The notes: a model not told the origin generated them from the sequence alone. A DNA stretch of 41,393 bases from Patescibacteria group bacterium (GCA_028718325.1 JAQUMB010000006.1:1-41393); one strand, 5' to 3'; counted from the stretch's first letter, positions 15,731 through 23,984 are shown. Translations and numbers: made by a program.

Positions 15731-16565
15731 AGGACTTTATCTCATCGATAAATTCTTTGCCCGCCTCCCCTGACTTTAACTTAGGTGTTTCCATAATAAA
15801 TGGGATATTTTTGAGGGCCGGATAGTTAATGATTCGGATCATTGCTTTTTTGCCAATAAAACCTTCACCAAAATCTTCATGACGATCACGATTACTGGAC
15901 AGATCTGTCATAGAATCATTTAGGTGAATAACCTGAAGCTTATCTAACCCAATGGTTTGATCTATCTCCTTAATCAGCTTCTCTAAACCTTCTTTAGTAT
16001 GTATCTCATAACCGTATTCAAATGCATGAGCAGTATCAAGGCAAACACCTAAATGTTTAGAATTTACCCTTTTTAATATTTCGCCTAGTTCCGCGAAATT
16101 TTTTCCAACGAGATTGCCCGCTCCAGCAGTATTTTCCAAAAGAAGAGGCGTTGTAGTTGTAACAGTATTACCATCTAAAATCTTCTCGATGGCCTCGCAG
16201 ACTCGATCTAAGCCCATTTCCAGACCATCACCCTGATGAGAGCCAATGTGGGTAACGAGACCGCTTAAACCCAATCTGCCAGTATTCTCCAGGCTAGTGA
16301 CAAGGGAGTCAATAGACAACTTTCGGAGATACTCCTTTGGTGAGGCTAGATTGATCAGATATATGCTATGGCTAACTGCCCCGGTCATTTCAGCTGCCTG
16401 GTATTTATCTTTGAATAGTTGTATCCCCGACTCATCTAAAACAGTCGGCTTCCAACCCCTGGGATTAGAAACAAAGATTTGAAAAGTGTTACAACCGAGC
16501 TCAGCTGCTCGGTCGACAGCTTGATCTATTCCTCCAGAAGTAGAAACGTGAATTCCTATTTTCAT
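15720..16565 (-). CDS. nfo: Endonuclease IV (AP endonuclease)
   Basis: The 281-residue length is normal. The AP endonuclease family 2 metal ligands are all visible: LVTHIGSHQGDG (His), PLLLENTAGAGN (Glu), GVCLDTAHAFEYGYE (Asp, His), QVIHLNDS (His), NRDRHEDFGEG (Asp, His) and the final FIMETP (Glu). It cuts DNA 5' to abasic sites in base-excision repair using three metal ions. It overlaps nnrD by 11 nt. There is no Shine-Dalgarno; an extended -10 (TGG TATGAT, box 16577-16582) lies 11 nt before the ATG, so the transcript probably has almost no leader. Confidence 0.96.
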   Translation of the reverse strand: MKIGIHVSTSGGIDQAVDRAAELGCNTFQIFVSNPRGWKPTVLDESGIQLFKDKYQAAEMTGAVSHSIYLINLASPKEYLRKLSIDSLVTSLENTGRLGLSGLVTHIGSHQGDGLEMGLDRVCEAIEKILDGNTVTTTTPLLLENTAGAGNLVGKNFAELGEILKRVNSKHLGVCLDTAHAFEYGYEIHTKEGLEKLIKEIDQTIGLDKLQVIHLNDSMTDLSSNRDRHEDFGEGFIGKKAMIRIINYPALKNIPFIMETPKLKSGEAGKEFIDEIKSYAK

Positions 16566-16606
16566 ATGATAATCATATCATACCAAGCCAAAAGTGAGAA
16601 AAAGCC

Positions 16607-16635
16607 TTGACTATTATTCATATATGTGGTAATAT
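16607..16635 (+). promoter_or_regulatory. Strong extended -10 promoter of the structured RNA
   Basis: TTGACT (16607-16612), exactly 17 nt, then TAATAT (16630-16635) preceded by TGG (16627-16629). An overlapping TATAAT lies at 16633-16638. This predicts transcription from about 16641 on the plus strand. Confidence 0.8.
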
Positions 16636-16640
16636 AATGT

Positions 16641-17010
16641 CTGTCGATCGGTGGGATCGACCGTACATGAGGAGCTGACAATCGCGGCCGAGGGGGTTGT
16701 GGTGAAAAAACGAAAAAGTTAGCGCCGAAATCGTTGCCAGAATAATCCCACCGGGCTTTTCACCGCAAGTGGTGAGAAAAACGATGGAGGCGCACCGTGG
16801 GGCTACGACAAGAGCATCGAACCTAGTGCCCGCTCTTCTGGGAGTATCAACCACAAGCACGATCTGGGCAAATGCCCGACTGGCTGATATCTGACCAGAT
16901 AGGAACCCTATACGGATAATCCCCGCTAAGTCGGTTCTTCTGTCTCAAAATACTGGGCCCGCCAACGTGAAATGATACGACGGTATCTGACACGGGGGCG
17001 GGCCCTTTAC
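16641..17010 (+). ncRNA. Unassigned structured RNA, about 370 nt
   Basis: This region is much richer in G+C than its neighbours and has a strong promoter and a closing hairpin but no plausible gene. Stems readable by eye are GTCGATC/GATCGAC at the 5' end, TTTCACC with GGTGAGA, AAGAGC with GCTCTT, GGGCA/TGCCC, CTGG/CCAG and GGGCCCGCC/GGCGGGCCC at the 3' end. The size fits RNase P RNA or tmRNA. However, I do not find the RNase P P4 core (GAGGAAAGUC, ACAGAA), nor a tmRNA tRNA-like T-arm with CCA, nor the SRP core. It may be a divergent form of a housekeeping RNA or a new class. No riboswitch target follows on the same strand. Confidence 0.7.
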
Positions 17011-17012
17011 TA
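16960..17012 (+). terminator. 3' closing stem of the structured RNA
   Basis: GGGCCCGCC pairs with GGCGGGCCC across a loop of about 33 nt, which itself can fold, and is followed by a short TTT. It may be the terminator or the basal helix of the RNA. Confidence 0.55.
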
Positions 17013-17034
17013 TATATTGGATATTTACAAATAG

Positions 17035-17066
17035 AAAACCGGGAACACTAACCATTTCCCGGTTTT
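17035..17066. terminator. Bidirectional terminator
   Basis: AAAACCGGGAA (17035-17045) and TTCCCGGTTTT (17056-17066) form a perfect 11-bp stem. It can end the small membrane-protein transcript from the minus strand and catch read-through of the structured RNA. Confidence 0.8.
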
Positions 17067-17093
17067 GTAAAAGCTATAATTACGGTTGATTAA

Positions 17094-17438
17094 TTAGAAG
17101 TTTAATTTCTCAGCAAACTTTCCAACAATTGGAACTGGAGTTTTCTTTTGTTGAGCGGCGTTGACTACACCAATCACCCAAAGTACAAAGACCAAAAGTC
17201 CTCCAATCGGAGCGATCAAGAACCAGCCAATGATCGGAATAAACATTCCTAGAAGCCAAACGATTACAGATGTAATTAATATTACAATACTTTGTTTGAC
17301 ATGAAATTTGACAAACGGATCGTCCTTTGAATCAGTCAGTAATGGTATAAAGAAAATAAAATAAGCAATAATTGCCATTCCAATATTCTCTTGTTTCTGT
17401 GAAGCCTTAGGAGCTTCCTTTACTTCTTCTTCAGCCAT
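17094..17438 (-). CDS. Small membrane protein, DUF4870/Tic20-like
   Basis: The 114-residue protein has a charged N-terminus (MAEEEVKEAPKASQKQ) and three hydrophobic segments, about 20-36, 48-69 and 72-95. The motif DPFVKFHVKQSIVI between the first two is typical of the DUF4870/Tic20-like family, whose molecular role is not established in bacteria. The start has a perfect AAGGAGGTGA Shine-Dalgarno 6 nt before ATG 17438. It stands alone, between the structured RNA and rpmA, with a strong terminator behind it. Confidence 0.8.
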   Translation of the reverse strand: MAEEEVKEAPKASQKQENIGMAIIAYFIFFIPLLTDSKDDPFVKFHVKQSIVILITSVIVWLLGMFIPIIGWFLIAPIGGLLVFVLWVIGVVNAAQQKKTPVPIVGKFAEKLNF

Positions 17439-17624
17439 TTTTTCACCTCCTTTCCAAATTTTTCTTTTTTCTATAAATTAATCGTACTATTATTGAATTA
17501 TCTTATCAAGATACTTTTTGTCTCAAAATTTTGTACATTACACTATTAGTCGCGGTTTCTATTTCTTTTGTGATCTAGTCTAAGGCTCACAGTAGCTGAA
17601 AAACAGATAAATTTAAGAACATGC

Positions 17625-17653
17625 TTGACCGATAAGCTAATTTTGTATATAAT
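17625..17653 (+). promoter_or_regulatory. Promoter of rpmA
   Basis: TTGACC (17625-17630), a 17-nt spacer and TATAAT (17648-17653). The 5' leader of about 20 nt contains the Shine-Dalgarno TAGGAG 8 nt before ATG 17680. Confidence 0.85.
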
Positions 17654-17679
17654 ATTATTGTTTTTTAGGAGTAAAGATT

Positions 17680-17970
17680 ATGGCACACACAAAAGCTGGG
17701 GGTTCTACAAAAAACGGTCGTGATTCAAATGCGCAAAGATTAGGCGTAAAGCTTTATGGTGGGCAGATTGCCAAAGCTGGGGACATAATTGTCCGACAAC
17801 GCGGGGCTAAATGGGAGCCAGGACAAAATGTCAAAGTCGGTAAAGACGACACCATCTATGCAAGGATAACCGGGCTAGTAAGATACAGTCAAAAAAGAAT
17901 AACAAGCTTTACTGGTCACAACAAGAGAAAGACTGTTGTAAATGTCGAACCTCTTGTGGAAATTGAATAA
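17680..17970 (+). CDS. rpmA: Ribosomal protein bL27
   Basis: The 96-residue protein begins [20 protein letters not shown], so the functional N-terminal tail that reaches the peptidyl-transferase centre starts directly after Met. There is no cleavable pre-sequence of the Firmicutes type. [16 protein letters not shown] is the family core. It is part of the large subunit. It is transcribed alone from a strong promoter and ended by a clear terminator, without the usual rplU partner in the window. Confidence 0.98.
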   Translation: MAHTKAGGSTKNGRDSNAQRLGVKLYGGQIAKAGDIIVRQRGAKWEPGQNVKVGKDDTIYARITGLVRYSQKRITSFTGHNKRKTVVNVEPLVEIE

Positions 17971-17986
17971 GAATTAAATTGAAATC

Positions 17987-18015
17987 AAAACACCCCCAAA
18001 TAGGGGTGTTTTTTT
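17987..18015 (+). terminator. Terminator of rpmA
   Basis: AAAACACCCC (17987-17996) pairs with GGGGTGTTTT (18003-18012), followed by more T. It is a classic intrinsic terminator 16 nt after the stop. Confidence 0.93.
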
Positions 18016-18037
18016 GTAGCTTTTGCTCATTAATCTT

Positions 18038-18135
18038 GAACGAGAATGACAAAGAGTCAAGTAGTTCTCGCTACACTCGAACAATAATAATTATTCTTCG
18101 AACGACAATAACCCTAACATTTATTTTGCTCGTTC
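18038..18135. repeat. Hairpin element, copy 1 of a dispersed repeat
   Basis: The core TCGAACAATAAT-AATTATTCTTCGA (18077-18101) is a near-perfect palindrome and is preceded by AGTTCTCG (18063-18070). Further inverted arms are CGAGAA (18041-18046)/TTCTCG (18065-18070) and GAACGAG (18038-18044)/CTCGTTC (18129-18135), the last overlapping the end of rplI. The same AGTTCTCG plus core arrangement recurs at 38701-38750. Confidence 0.6.
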
Positions 18136-18567
18136 GACCATTACCTTCATTTTTGCATGGATACCATGCCCGAGTTTTACGAGGGCTTCATGCTCGCCTA
18201 ACGTATGAATTGGTTCTAATATCTCAATTTCATGTTTATCTACATCAAGCTTTTCCTTGGTTAGAGCCTCCGATAAATCTTTGTTTGTTACAGCCCCAAA
18301 CAACTTGTCTTCTTCACCGGCTTGCGCCTCAACCTTAAATGTCTTTGCTTCGATCTTTGCAGCGATTTCTTCTAATTTCCCGACTACTTTTTCTTCCTCC
18401 ACTTTCATTTTGGCCAGCTTTGATTCAAGTTTTTTTACCTCATCATCCGTGGCCAGAACGGCAATATCCTTTGGTAACAAATAATTTCGAGCATAGCCGT
18501 CAGGGACATTTTTTACCTCCCCTATCTGATGGTGTTCCAGGTTTTGTAAAAATAAGACTTTGGTCAT
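18121..18567 (-). CDS. rplI: Ribosomal protein bL9
   Basis: The 148-residue length is standard. The N-terminal rRNA-binding domain shows MTKVLFLQNLEHHQIGEVKN and VPDGYARNYLLPK, a long central helix rich in Lys and Glu follows (about 42-75), and the C-terminal domain contains DKLFGAVTNKDL. It binds the base of the L1 stalk and helps keep reading frame. bL9 is reported missing in parts of this radiation, so its presence is mildly informative for placement. It follows ctpA by 36 nt with CGGAG 8 nt before the ATG. Confidence 0.97.
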   Translation of the reverse strand: MTKVLFLQNLEHHQIGEVKNVPDGYARNYLLPKDIAVLATDDEVKKLESKLAKMKVEEEKVVGKLEEIAAKIEAKTFKVEAQAGEEDKLFGAVTNKDLSEALTKEKLDVDKHEIEILEPIHTLGEHEALVKLGHGIHAKMKVMVERAK

Positions 18568-18603
18568 AATATTACTCCGTAAAATTAATAATTAAATTTG
18601 ATA

Positions 18604-19779
18604 CTACTTAATTTTATTCTTAAGTTCTAACAAGGCTCTATCAAGTTGGGGGTCTTTGCCGTTAGCTACATCTGCTTCGGTGAGACCAACAACAATGTCT
18701 GGAGACAAGCCCTCTTTCCCTATATTTTTGCCGCTTGGAGTATACCAGTGAGCGACAGTGACGTGTAAGGAAGTACCTTGTCCTAGATTTTCAACAGTCT
18801 GAACAGACCCTTTGCCAAAGGTCTTCTCACCGATTAGTATAGCTCTATTATTGTCTTTCAGAGCACCAGCCATAATTTCTGAGGCAGAAGCAGAGCCCTC
18901 ATTAACCAATAATACAATTGGAACATTCGGGTCGGTTTCGAGTCCTTTTCCGTCAGATTTGTAGACCTGGGGTTTGCTCGAACCAGTCATCTTTTTCTCA
19001 GTAACTATTACAGCACCCTTTTTCAGGAAATCACTGGAAGCATCGACAGCGGCGTCTAGATAGCCTCCTGGATTATTCCGCAAGTCTATGACGATACCTT
19101 TGACATTCTTGCTGTTTAAATCTTTGATTGCTTCGTTCAACAGGGCTGAAGTGTTGCTGTCAAACCGCGAGATCTCAATATATCCGATATTGTTTGGTTT
19201 TACATCCCATTTCACGCTTTTTATATCAATTTTTTCTCGGGTAATATTATAGACAAATTCCTTACCATTTCGGGATATAGTTAGCTTAACCTTTGTACCG
19301 ACTTCACCCCGAATCTTTGATACCGCTGTATTGATATCCATTCCTTTTGTATCAGAGTCATCTATCTTTAGTATTACATCCTGAGGTTTGATGCCTGCTT
19401 TTTGAGCCGGTGAGCCATCAATTGGCGCGATTACGATCACCCGATCACCTTTGATTCCGACCTCAGCTCCAACACCAGAGATAGATCCTTCGAGATCTTC
19501 ATTAAATTTTTTTGCTTGGTCTGATGTTAAAAACATGGTGTAGGGATCACCAACTGCTTTGACCATACCATCGATAGCACCATAGATGAGCTTGTTATAA
19601 TCTAACGCTCCGTCATAATTTTGAGTTATCTTGTCCCAAGCACTCCAAAATAAGCCAAAGTCTGGACGATTTTTCTCTGTGGATATACCAGGAATATAGC
19701 CTTGCAACTGTCTCTGAGCATCGAGATGACCAAAGGCCCAGCCAAAGAGAAAAGCCAAAAAGATAATCGCTCCGATCAA
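18604..19779 (-). CDS. C-terminal processing peptidase (S41, CtpA-like)
   Basis: From the TTG at 19779 the protein has 391 residues: a membrane segment (1-17), a PDZ domain (about 95-180) and the S41 protease domain. The serine-lysine dyad is visible as S298 in NEGSASASE and K323 in GEKTFGKGSVQ, with the family spacing of 25. It would cleave C-termini of exported proteins outside the membrane. The true start is unclear. In frame upstream lies a basic stretch (EKPDTTNNKAKNTKI) that would orient the membrane segment, but only ATA (19827) or ATT (19782) could start it before a TAG at 19831-19833. Its own promoter overlaps the end of the M23 gene. Confidence 0.93.
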   Translation of the reverse strand: MIGAIIFLAFLFGWAFGHLDAQRQLQGYIPGISTEKNRPDFGLFWSAWDKITQNYDGALDYNKLIYGAIDGMVKAVGDPYTMFLTSDQAKKFNEDLEGSISGVGAEVGIKGDRVIVIAPIDGSPAQKAGIKPQDVILKIDDSDTKGMDINTAVSKIRGEVGTKVKLTISRNGKEFVYNITREKIDIKSVKWDVKPNNIGYIEISRFDSNTSALLNEAIKDLNSKNVKGIVIDLRNNPGGYLDAAVDASSDFLKKGAVIVTEKKMTGSSKPQVYKSDGKGLETDPNVPIVLLVNEGSASASEIMAGALKDNNRAILIGEKTFGKGSVQTVENLGQGTSLHVTVAHWYTPSGKNIGKEGLSPDIVVGLTEADVANGKDPQLDRALLELKNKIK

Positions 19780-19845
19780 AATCTTGGTGTTTTTTGCTTT
19801 ATTATTTGTTGTATCAGGCTTTTCTATTGTCTAACCCCATAAAAT

Positions 19846-19868
19846 AAAAGTGCCCTTTGGGACACTTA
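19846..19868 (-). terminator. Hairpin between M23 and ctpA genes
   Basis: On the minus strand AAGTG-T-CCC, loop AAA, GGG-CACTT, then TTATTTT. It looks like the terminator of the M23 pair, but it also lies in the leader of the ctpA promoter transcript, so it might attenuate ctpA. Confidence 0.65.
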
Positions 19869-19872
19869 ATAT

Positions 19873-19900
19873 TTTAACAAAATAAGGAATATAGTCAATT
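19873..19900 (-). promoter_or_regulatory. Candidate promoter of ctpA-rplI
   Basis: TTGACT, a 16-nt spacer and TAAAAT on the minus strand, immediately after the M23 stop codon and before the hairpin. Confidence 0.55.
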
Positions 19901-21058
19901 TTAATGAGCATTTGCCGGATCCCAGTCAGTCCCTCCGGTTGAAACTGTGATGTCCATATAGTTCAATGGGTCTATCGTGTTGCCGGGATATGATGGTCCA
20001 CCACTGCCGTAAGCTGGCTTATCGCTTTTGTACAGACTGAAATGTAAATGGACTGGCCAACCTCCACTTCCACCAACTCCGCCAACAACATCATCAGTCG
20101 TTACAGAATCACCTTTGGCTAAGGGAGTTGGTGCGATCATGTGAGCGTAAAGTGAATAGTAATCAGTTGAAGCTATACGATGTTGTATAATTATCCAATT
20201 TCCCCAACCGCTTGCGCCATCATCACTCCCTGTTGCATATACTGTTCCTGCACCAATTGCATGGATACCTGTATTTGCTCCAACGGCTACGTCAACTCCA
20301 TTATGAATTGCTCCTCCATAAGCTCGGTCGACGGTTGCATAAGCAGTATTCCCCCAGCCTTGAGAAATATAACCACAATTTAGGGGAAACTTGAAGATGG
20401 GATTTGATGCTTTTATAACAGGACTGCTACCATTACAGGTTATGGTTCCCCTGCTTAGCATATCGCTTAGTTTTTTCTTAGCAGCTTGTTCCTCTGTAGT
20501 TACTTGTGTTAAATATGCGTCCTTTTCTGCTTTTTGTTGGACAAGGGCAGTTTGCATTGCTTTCTGCTGCTCTTGCAATGCTATCACCTTTAGCTGTTCC
20601 TGCTCGAGCATTGTTTTCAAATCAGAGATTTGACTAGCTGTATTTTGAACGTTCTGTTGCATAGCACCCATATACTCACTTTGATCTAAAAACTCTGAAA
20701 AACTTTTTGATTTAGCTATTAGCTCGACAGTAGACACTTGACCATCTACATACATAGTCCGAAGATATTCCCTTAATAAATCTTTTTGCTTTAGAAGGTC
20801 TGCATTTGCTTGAGTTATTTTCCCATTTAGTTCTGTCAATTGGCTATCTGTTTGGACAATTTGTGATTCTATGGCTGCTATTTGATTATTAAAGCTTGCA
20901 ACCTCTCCTTCTAGTGTTGTTCTTTGACTTGTGAGGTCATTAATTTTTTGACGGAGCTCAGTACTAGACTCGCTAAATGCGGTGTTCCCAAACATTAACA
21001 TTGGCAATAATAAAATAAATAATATTATTTTGTTGTATTTAAAATAAATTCTTGTCAT
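19901..21058 (-). CDS. Secreted coiled-coil M23 peptidase (paralogue 2)
   Basis: The 385-residue protein has a signal peptide (about 1-29), a long coiled coil (about 33-205) and a C-terminal LytM/M23 domain with the zinc motifs HNGVDVA and HLHFSLY. The domain order matches PcsB/EnvC-like division hydrolases that are held inactive until FtsEX engages the coiled coil. It is a close relative of the preceding gene, sharing GQVSTxELIAKSKSF and QSEYMG blocks. Its ATG overlaps the upstream stop by 4 nt. It likely cuts peptidoglycan cross-links at the septum; FtsEX control is inferred from gene order. Confidence 0.92.
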   Translation of the reverse strand: MTRIYFKYNKIILFILLLPMLMFGNTAFSESSTELRQKINDLTSQRTTLEGEVASFNNQIAAIESQIVQTDSQLTELNGKITQANADLLKQKDLLREYLRTMYVDGQVSTVELIAKSKSFSEFLDQSEYMGAMQQNVQNTASQISDLKTMLEQEQLKVIALQEQQKAMQTALVQQKAEKDAYLTQVTTEEQAAKKKLSDMLSRGTITCNGSSPVIKASNPIFKFPLNCGYISQGWGNTAYATVDRAYGGAIHNGVDVAVGANTGIHAIGAGTVYATGSDDGASGWGNWIIIQHRIASTDYYSLYAHMIAPTPLAKGDSVTTDDVVGGVGGSGGWPVHLHFSLYKSDKPAYGSGGPSYPGNTIDPLNYMDITVSTGGTDWDPANAH

Positions 21059-22323
21059 AAGAAACTTCTTGGGTCAACAGTCCCTTCATACTTTGGACCA
21101 TGATATCCAGCTACATTGTACAATATTAGATTAGTAAATACACTAAAGTGAACATGTGCACCAGTGGAGTTACCTGTACTTCCCTCATATCCGATTACTT
21201 GTCCCTTACTAACAGCCTGGCCAGTGACAACCGCGAAAGAGCTTTGATGAGCATAAAGAGTTGCTAGCCCATTTGAATGCCTAATAATTATCCAGTTGCC
21301 CCAACCTTGAGAATTAAACTCATAACCTTCATCCAAAACATATCCATCGCCAGCTGCATGAATAGGATCACCCGAGAAAGATGCAATATCTAGCCCATTA
21401 TGTATTTTCCCGCCATAAGGGCCATTTGGGTTACCACACATTGCATATTCAGTACATCCATATCCTTGTGATAGATAGCCATTTATTGGCCATGATAAAT
21501 ATCCGCTACCGCTCCCTCCAACATATGTTGAACCACCACTCGAAGACGCACCCTGAATTGCTAACTGGTACGAGGCCCAAGCGTCTGCTTCCTTCCTCTG
21601 TGCTGCCTTCACAATGGCCTGGTAGTTTGCCTCTTGGCCCTTCGTTTGTAGTATTAAATTGTCCTTAGTACTTTTTTGATTTAATATCCCTTGTTGGGCA
21701 GCTACTTGTTCAGTCTTTAACTGTTCGTTTTTTGCCTTTTCGGTTTCCATCTCTCTCTTTTGTTTTTCCAGCTGTTGCTTTAAGGATACAATTTTATCTG
21801 ATGTATCTTGCACATTTTGTTGCATTGTCCCCATATATTCTGATTGGTTTACGAAATCAGAAAAGCTTTTAGACTTCGCAATCAACTCAATTGTAGAAAC
21901 TTGTCCTTCTATGTACATAGTTTTCAGGTATTCGCTCATAATTTCTTTTTGTGTTTTTAAATCTGCTTCAGCTTGGACAATCTGCAGATTGGTATTATCA
22001 ATTTGTTTTGTAGTCAAATCAATTTGTTGCTGAAAAACATTTATTTTCAATTGGATTTCATTAATTTGCGAATCTAAAATAGAGACCTCGTTAGATAGAG
22101 ATTTTTTCTGAGCACTCAATTGAGTTATCTGTGCATTTGCGGCCGCAATCTGAGCATCAAGCTGACTAACCTGATCTTGGTACTCCTGTTGCGACATTGA
22201 ATAGATTGGGGTTGCGCCAAAAAAAGTACACAATAAAACCAAGCTTACAAATACCTGTAACTTGGTTGATATTTCGAAATGTATTTTATTCTTGTTTGCC
22301 TTTTCTACTCTTAGAAAATGCAT
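21055..22323 (-). CDS. Secreted coiled-coil M23 peptidase (paralogue 1)
   Basis: The 422-residue protein has a basic N-terminus and a membrane/signal segment (about 25-43), a coiled coil from about 47 to 255 and a Ser/Gly linker. The M23 domain carries HNGLDIAS and HVHFSVF, the zinc ligands and catalytic histidine. It starts at ATG 22323 with CGGAGGGTAA as Shine-Dalgarno and a near-consensus promoter, right after ftsX. Compared with its paralogue it has an extra insert with a Cys pair (GCTEYAMCG) in the peptidase domain. Together the two could give hydrolases with different partners or cut sites under FtsEX. Confidence 0.92.
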   Translation of the reverse strand: MHFLRVEKANKNKIHFEISTKLQVFVSLVLLCTFFGATPIYSMSQQEYQDQVSQLDAQIAAANAQITQLSAQKKSLSNEVSILDSQINEIQLKINVFQQQIDLTTKQIDNTNLQIVQAEADLKTQKEIMSEYLKTMYIEGQVSTIELIAKSKSFSDFVNQSEYMGTMQQNVQDTSDKIVSLKQQLEKQKREMETEKAKNEQLKTEQVAAQQGILNQKSTKDNLILQTKGQEANYQAIVKAAQRKEADAWASYQLAIQGASSSGGSTYVGGSGSGYLSWPINGYLSQGYGCTEYAMCGNPNGPYGGKIHNGLDIASFSGDPIHAAGDGYVLDEGYEFNSQGWGNWIIIRHSNGLATLYAHQSSFAVVTGQAVSKGQVIGYEGSTGNSTGAHVHFSVFTNLILYNVAGYHGPKYEGTVDPRSFL

Positions 22324-22343
22324 TTACCCTCCGAACAAACTAA

Positions 22344-22373
22344 ATTATAGCAACTATTTCTCATGCCTGTCAA
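22344..22373 (-). promoter_or_regulatory. Promoter of the M23 pair
   Basis: Perfect TTGACA (22368-22373), an 18-nt spacer and perfect TATAAT (22344-22349) on the minus strand. It separates hydrolase expression from ftsEX. Confidence 0.88.
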
Positions 22374-22379
22374 GCCTTA

Positions 22380-23291
22380 TTAGCTTATTTTAACGTATTT
22401 TCGGACTGCTAGCCAGCTCGAGACCGTCCCGATAAAAATACCCACAAAAAGCTGAGCAAACACCAGCCACACTATATTGCTTCTGATAAATCCCGACAAA
22501 TCGTCGCCAACGCCACCAAAGTAGTGAACCAAAGTCGGGGCTAAAAAGTATAATATAGTACCTATAATCATTATCGATATCAAGGTAGAGATGACTCCGT
22601 ATATTGCTCCTTCGATCAGAAACGGACCTTTGATGAAGCTAGGGGTAGCCCCAACCAGTTTCATGATATCTATTTCCTCTTTTCTGGTAAAGATGGCCAT
22701 CTTTACCGTGTTGAATATGATGACCAAAGCGGTGACGGTGAATGCCAAGGTAGCAATAACACCAACTTGCTTGGTAAACTGTGTAGCCTGAAAAAGCTTA
22801 TCGATGATAGTCTTGTTTTCCTTGTAGCTAACCTTGTGAATAATCAGCTTATACTTCTCATTATCAAAAATAGGCGTTAATACATCGAGCTTGCTCGGGT
22901 CATAAACTTTAATCTCCAGACTTGGGGGCAAAGGATTCTCAGTATCCTTGAGTGATTCCAAAAGTTTTGGATTATCCTTGTTCTGTTCTTCGTATCTTTT
23001 CAAAGCTTCATCCTTCGAGACAAATTTGATTGTTTTAACTTCTTCCAAGTCAGCCAAATCCTCTTGAAGAGCTATTATGTCACCTTGCTTTGCGTCATCA
23101 TTGAAATAGACGCTAATGTCGATCTTGTCTTGGATAGATTTTATTCCAGTATTTAAAACCACATTAACGACTAGAAACATTGACATGGTGATAAGAGTTA
23201 GAACCATGATGGTTATGGAGGCGACAGACAACCAACCGTTTCTGACAAAATTTGAAAAACCCGATTTTAATATTCTGATAAACTTAGTCAT
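22380..23291 (-). CDS. ftsX: Cell division protein FtsX
   Basis: The 303-residue protein has the FtsX layout: a membrane segment at about 22-42, an extracellular loop of about 120 residues, and three further segments near 178-198, 222-248 and 270-292. The segment FTRKEEIDIMKLVGATPSFI before the third segment is typical of MacB/FtsX permeases. With FtsE it transmits ATP hydrolysis across the membrane to activate wall hydrolases. The ATG directly abuts the ftsE stop (TAGATG). The two M23 genes follow downstream. Confidence 0.95.
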   Translation of the reverse strand: MTKFIRILKSGFSNFVRNGWLSVASITIMVLTLITMSMFLVVNVVLNTGIKSIQDKIDISVYFNDDAKQGDIIALQEDLADLEEVKTIKFVSKDEALKRYEEQNKDNPKLLESLKDTENPLPPSLEIKVYDPSKLDVLTPIFDNEKYKLIIHKVSYKENKTIIDKLFQATQFTKQVGVIATLAFTVTALVIIFNTVKMAIFTRKEEIDIMKLVGATPSFIKGPFLIEGAIYGVISTLISIMIIGTILYFLAPTLVHYFGGVGDDLSGFIRSNIVWLVFAQLFVGIFIGTVSSWLAVRKYVKIS

Positions 23292-23984
23292 CTATTCCTC
23301 GTATCTGCCCATCTCCTGGTCTCTGGAGATCTTACCTTTTTTCATTACTATGACCCTCTTTTTCAACTTATTAACAATTTCCTGATTGTGAGTAGTCATC
23401 AAAACAGTGGTGCCTAGTTGGTTTATCTTCAGCAGTATTTCGATAATACCCCAAGCGTTTTTCGGATCAAGATTGCCTGTTGGTTCGTCTGCAATTAATA
23501 TCCTCGGCTGATGGACTAGAGCTCTAGCAATGGCAGCCCTTTGTCTTTCCCCACCGGAAAGCTCCTTGGGCTTACTATTTGATTTTTTACTCAAACCCAC
23601 TAGTTCAAGTATCTTAGGTACTCTTTCCTTGATATCCTTCGCTTTAATTCCGGAGACCTCCAAAGCATAGGAGACATTCTCAAAAACAGTCTTCTTGGGT
23701 AATAATTTATAGTCCTGGAAAACTACGCCAATCTTTCTTCTTAGATATGGAATATCTCGCTTTTTGAGATCCTTATAGTTTATCCCTCCGACATAGACAT
23801 CACCCGAATCAGGCTTAATCTCACGATTGATAGTCTTAATTAGAGTAGATTTGCCGGCTCCAGAGTGGCCAACAATGATCACAAATTCTTTTGGTTTTAT
23901 ATGTAGGGTGACATCGTTTAGGGCTTCGATCTTTTCCCCTTCATTTTGTTCGTATATTTTTGTGACGTGATCGAAATAAATCAA
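23292..23984 (-). CDS. ftsE: Cell division ATP-binding protein FtsE
   Basis: The 230-residue ABC ATPase has Walker A GHSGAGKS (39-46), the Q-loop VVFQDYKLLP, signature LSGGERQR and Walker B ILIADEPTGNLD, then the switch TTHNQE. FtsE-specific features are the opening MIYFDHVTKIYE and the short length. The start is TTG at 23984 behind a GGAGGATCTAA Shine-Dalgarno. It follows prfB by 72 nt with its own promoter and is followed without gap by ftsX. It acts at the inner face of the division site. Confidence 0.96.
   Translation of the reverse strand: MIYFDHVTKIYEQNEGEKIEALNDVTLHIKPKEFVIIVGHSGAGKSTLIKTINREIKPDSGDVYVGGINYKDLKKRDIPYLRRKIGVVFQDYKLLPKKTVFENVSYALEVSGIKAKDIKERVPKILELVGLSKKSNSKPKELSGGERQRAAIARALVHQPRILIADEPTGNLDPKNAWGIIEILLKINQLGTTVLMTTHNQEIVNKLKKRVIVMKKGKISRDQEMGRYEE

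Noticed and set aside
16618-16860. Minus-strand ORF of 80 codons across the structured RNA
   Set aside because: The composition is that of a folded RNA, there is no Shine-Dalgarno, and the strong promoter and hairpins run on the opposite strand.
16641-17010. RNase P RNA, tmRNA or SRP RNA assignment
   Set aside because: The P4 core, the tmRNA T-arm/CCA and the SRP tetraloop core were looked for by eye on both strands and not found; left unassigned.
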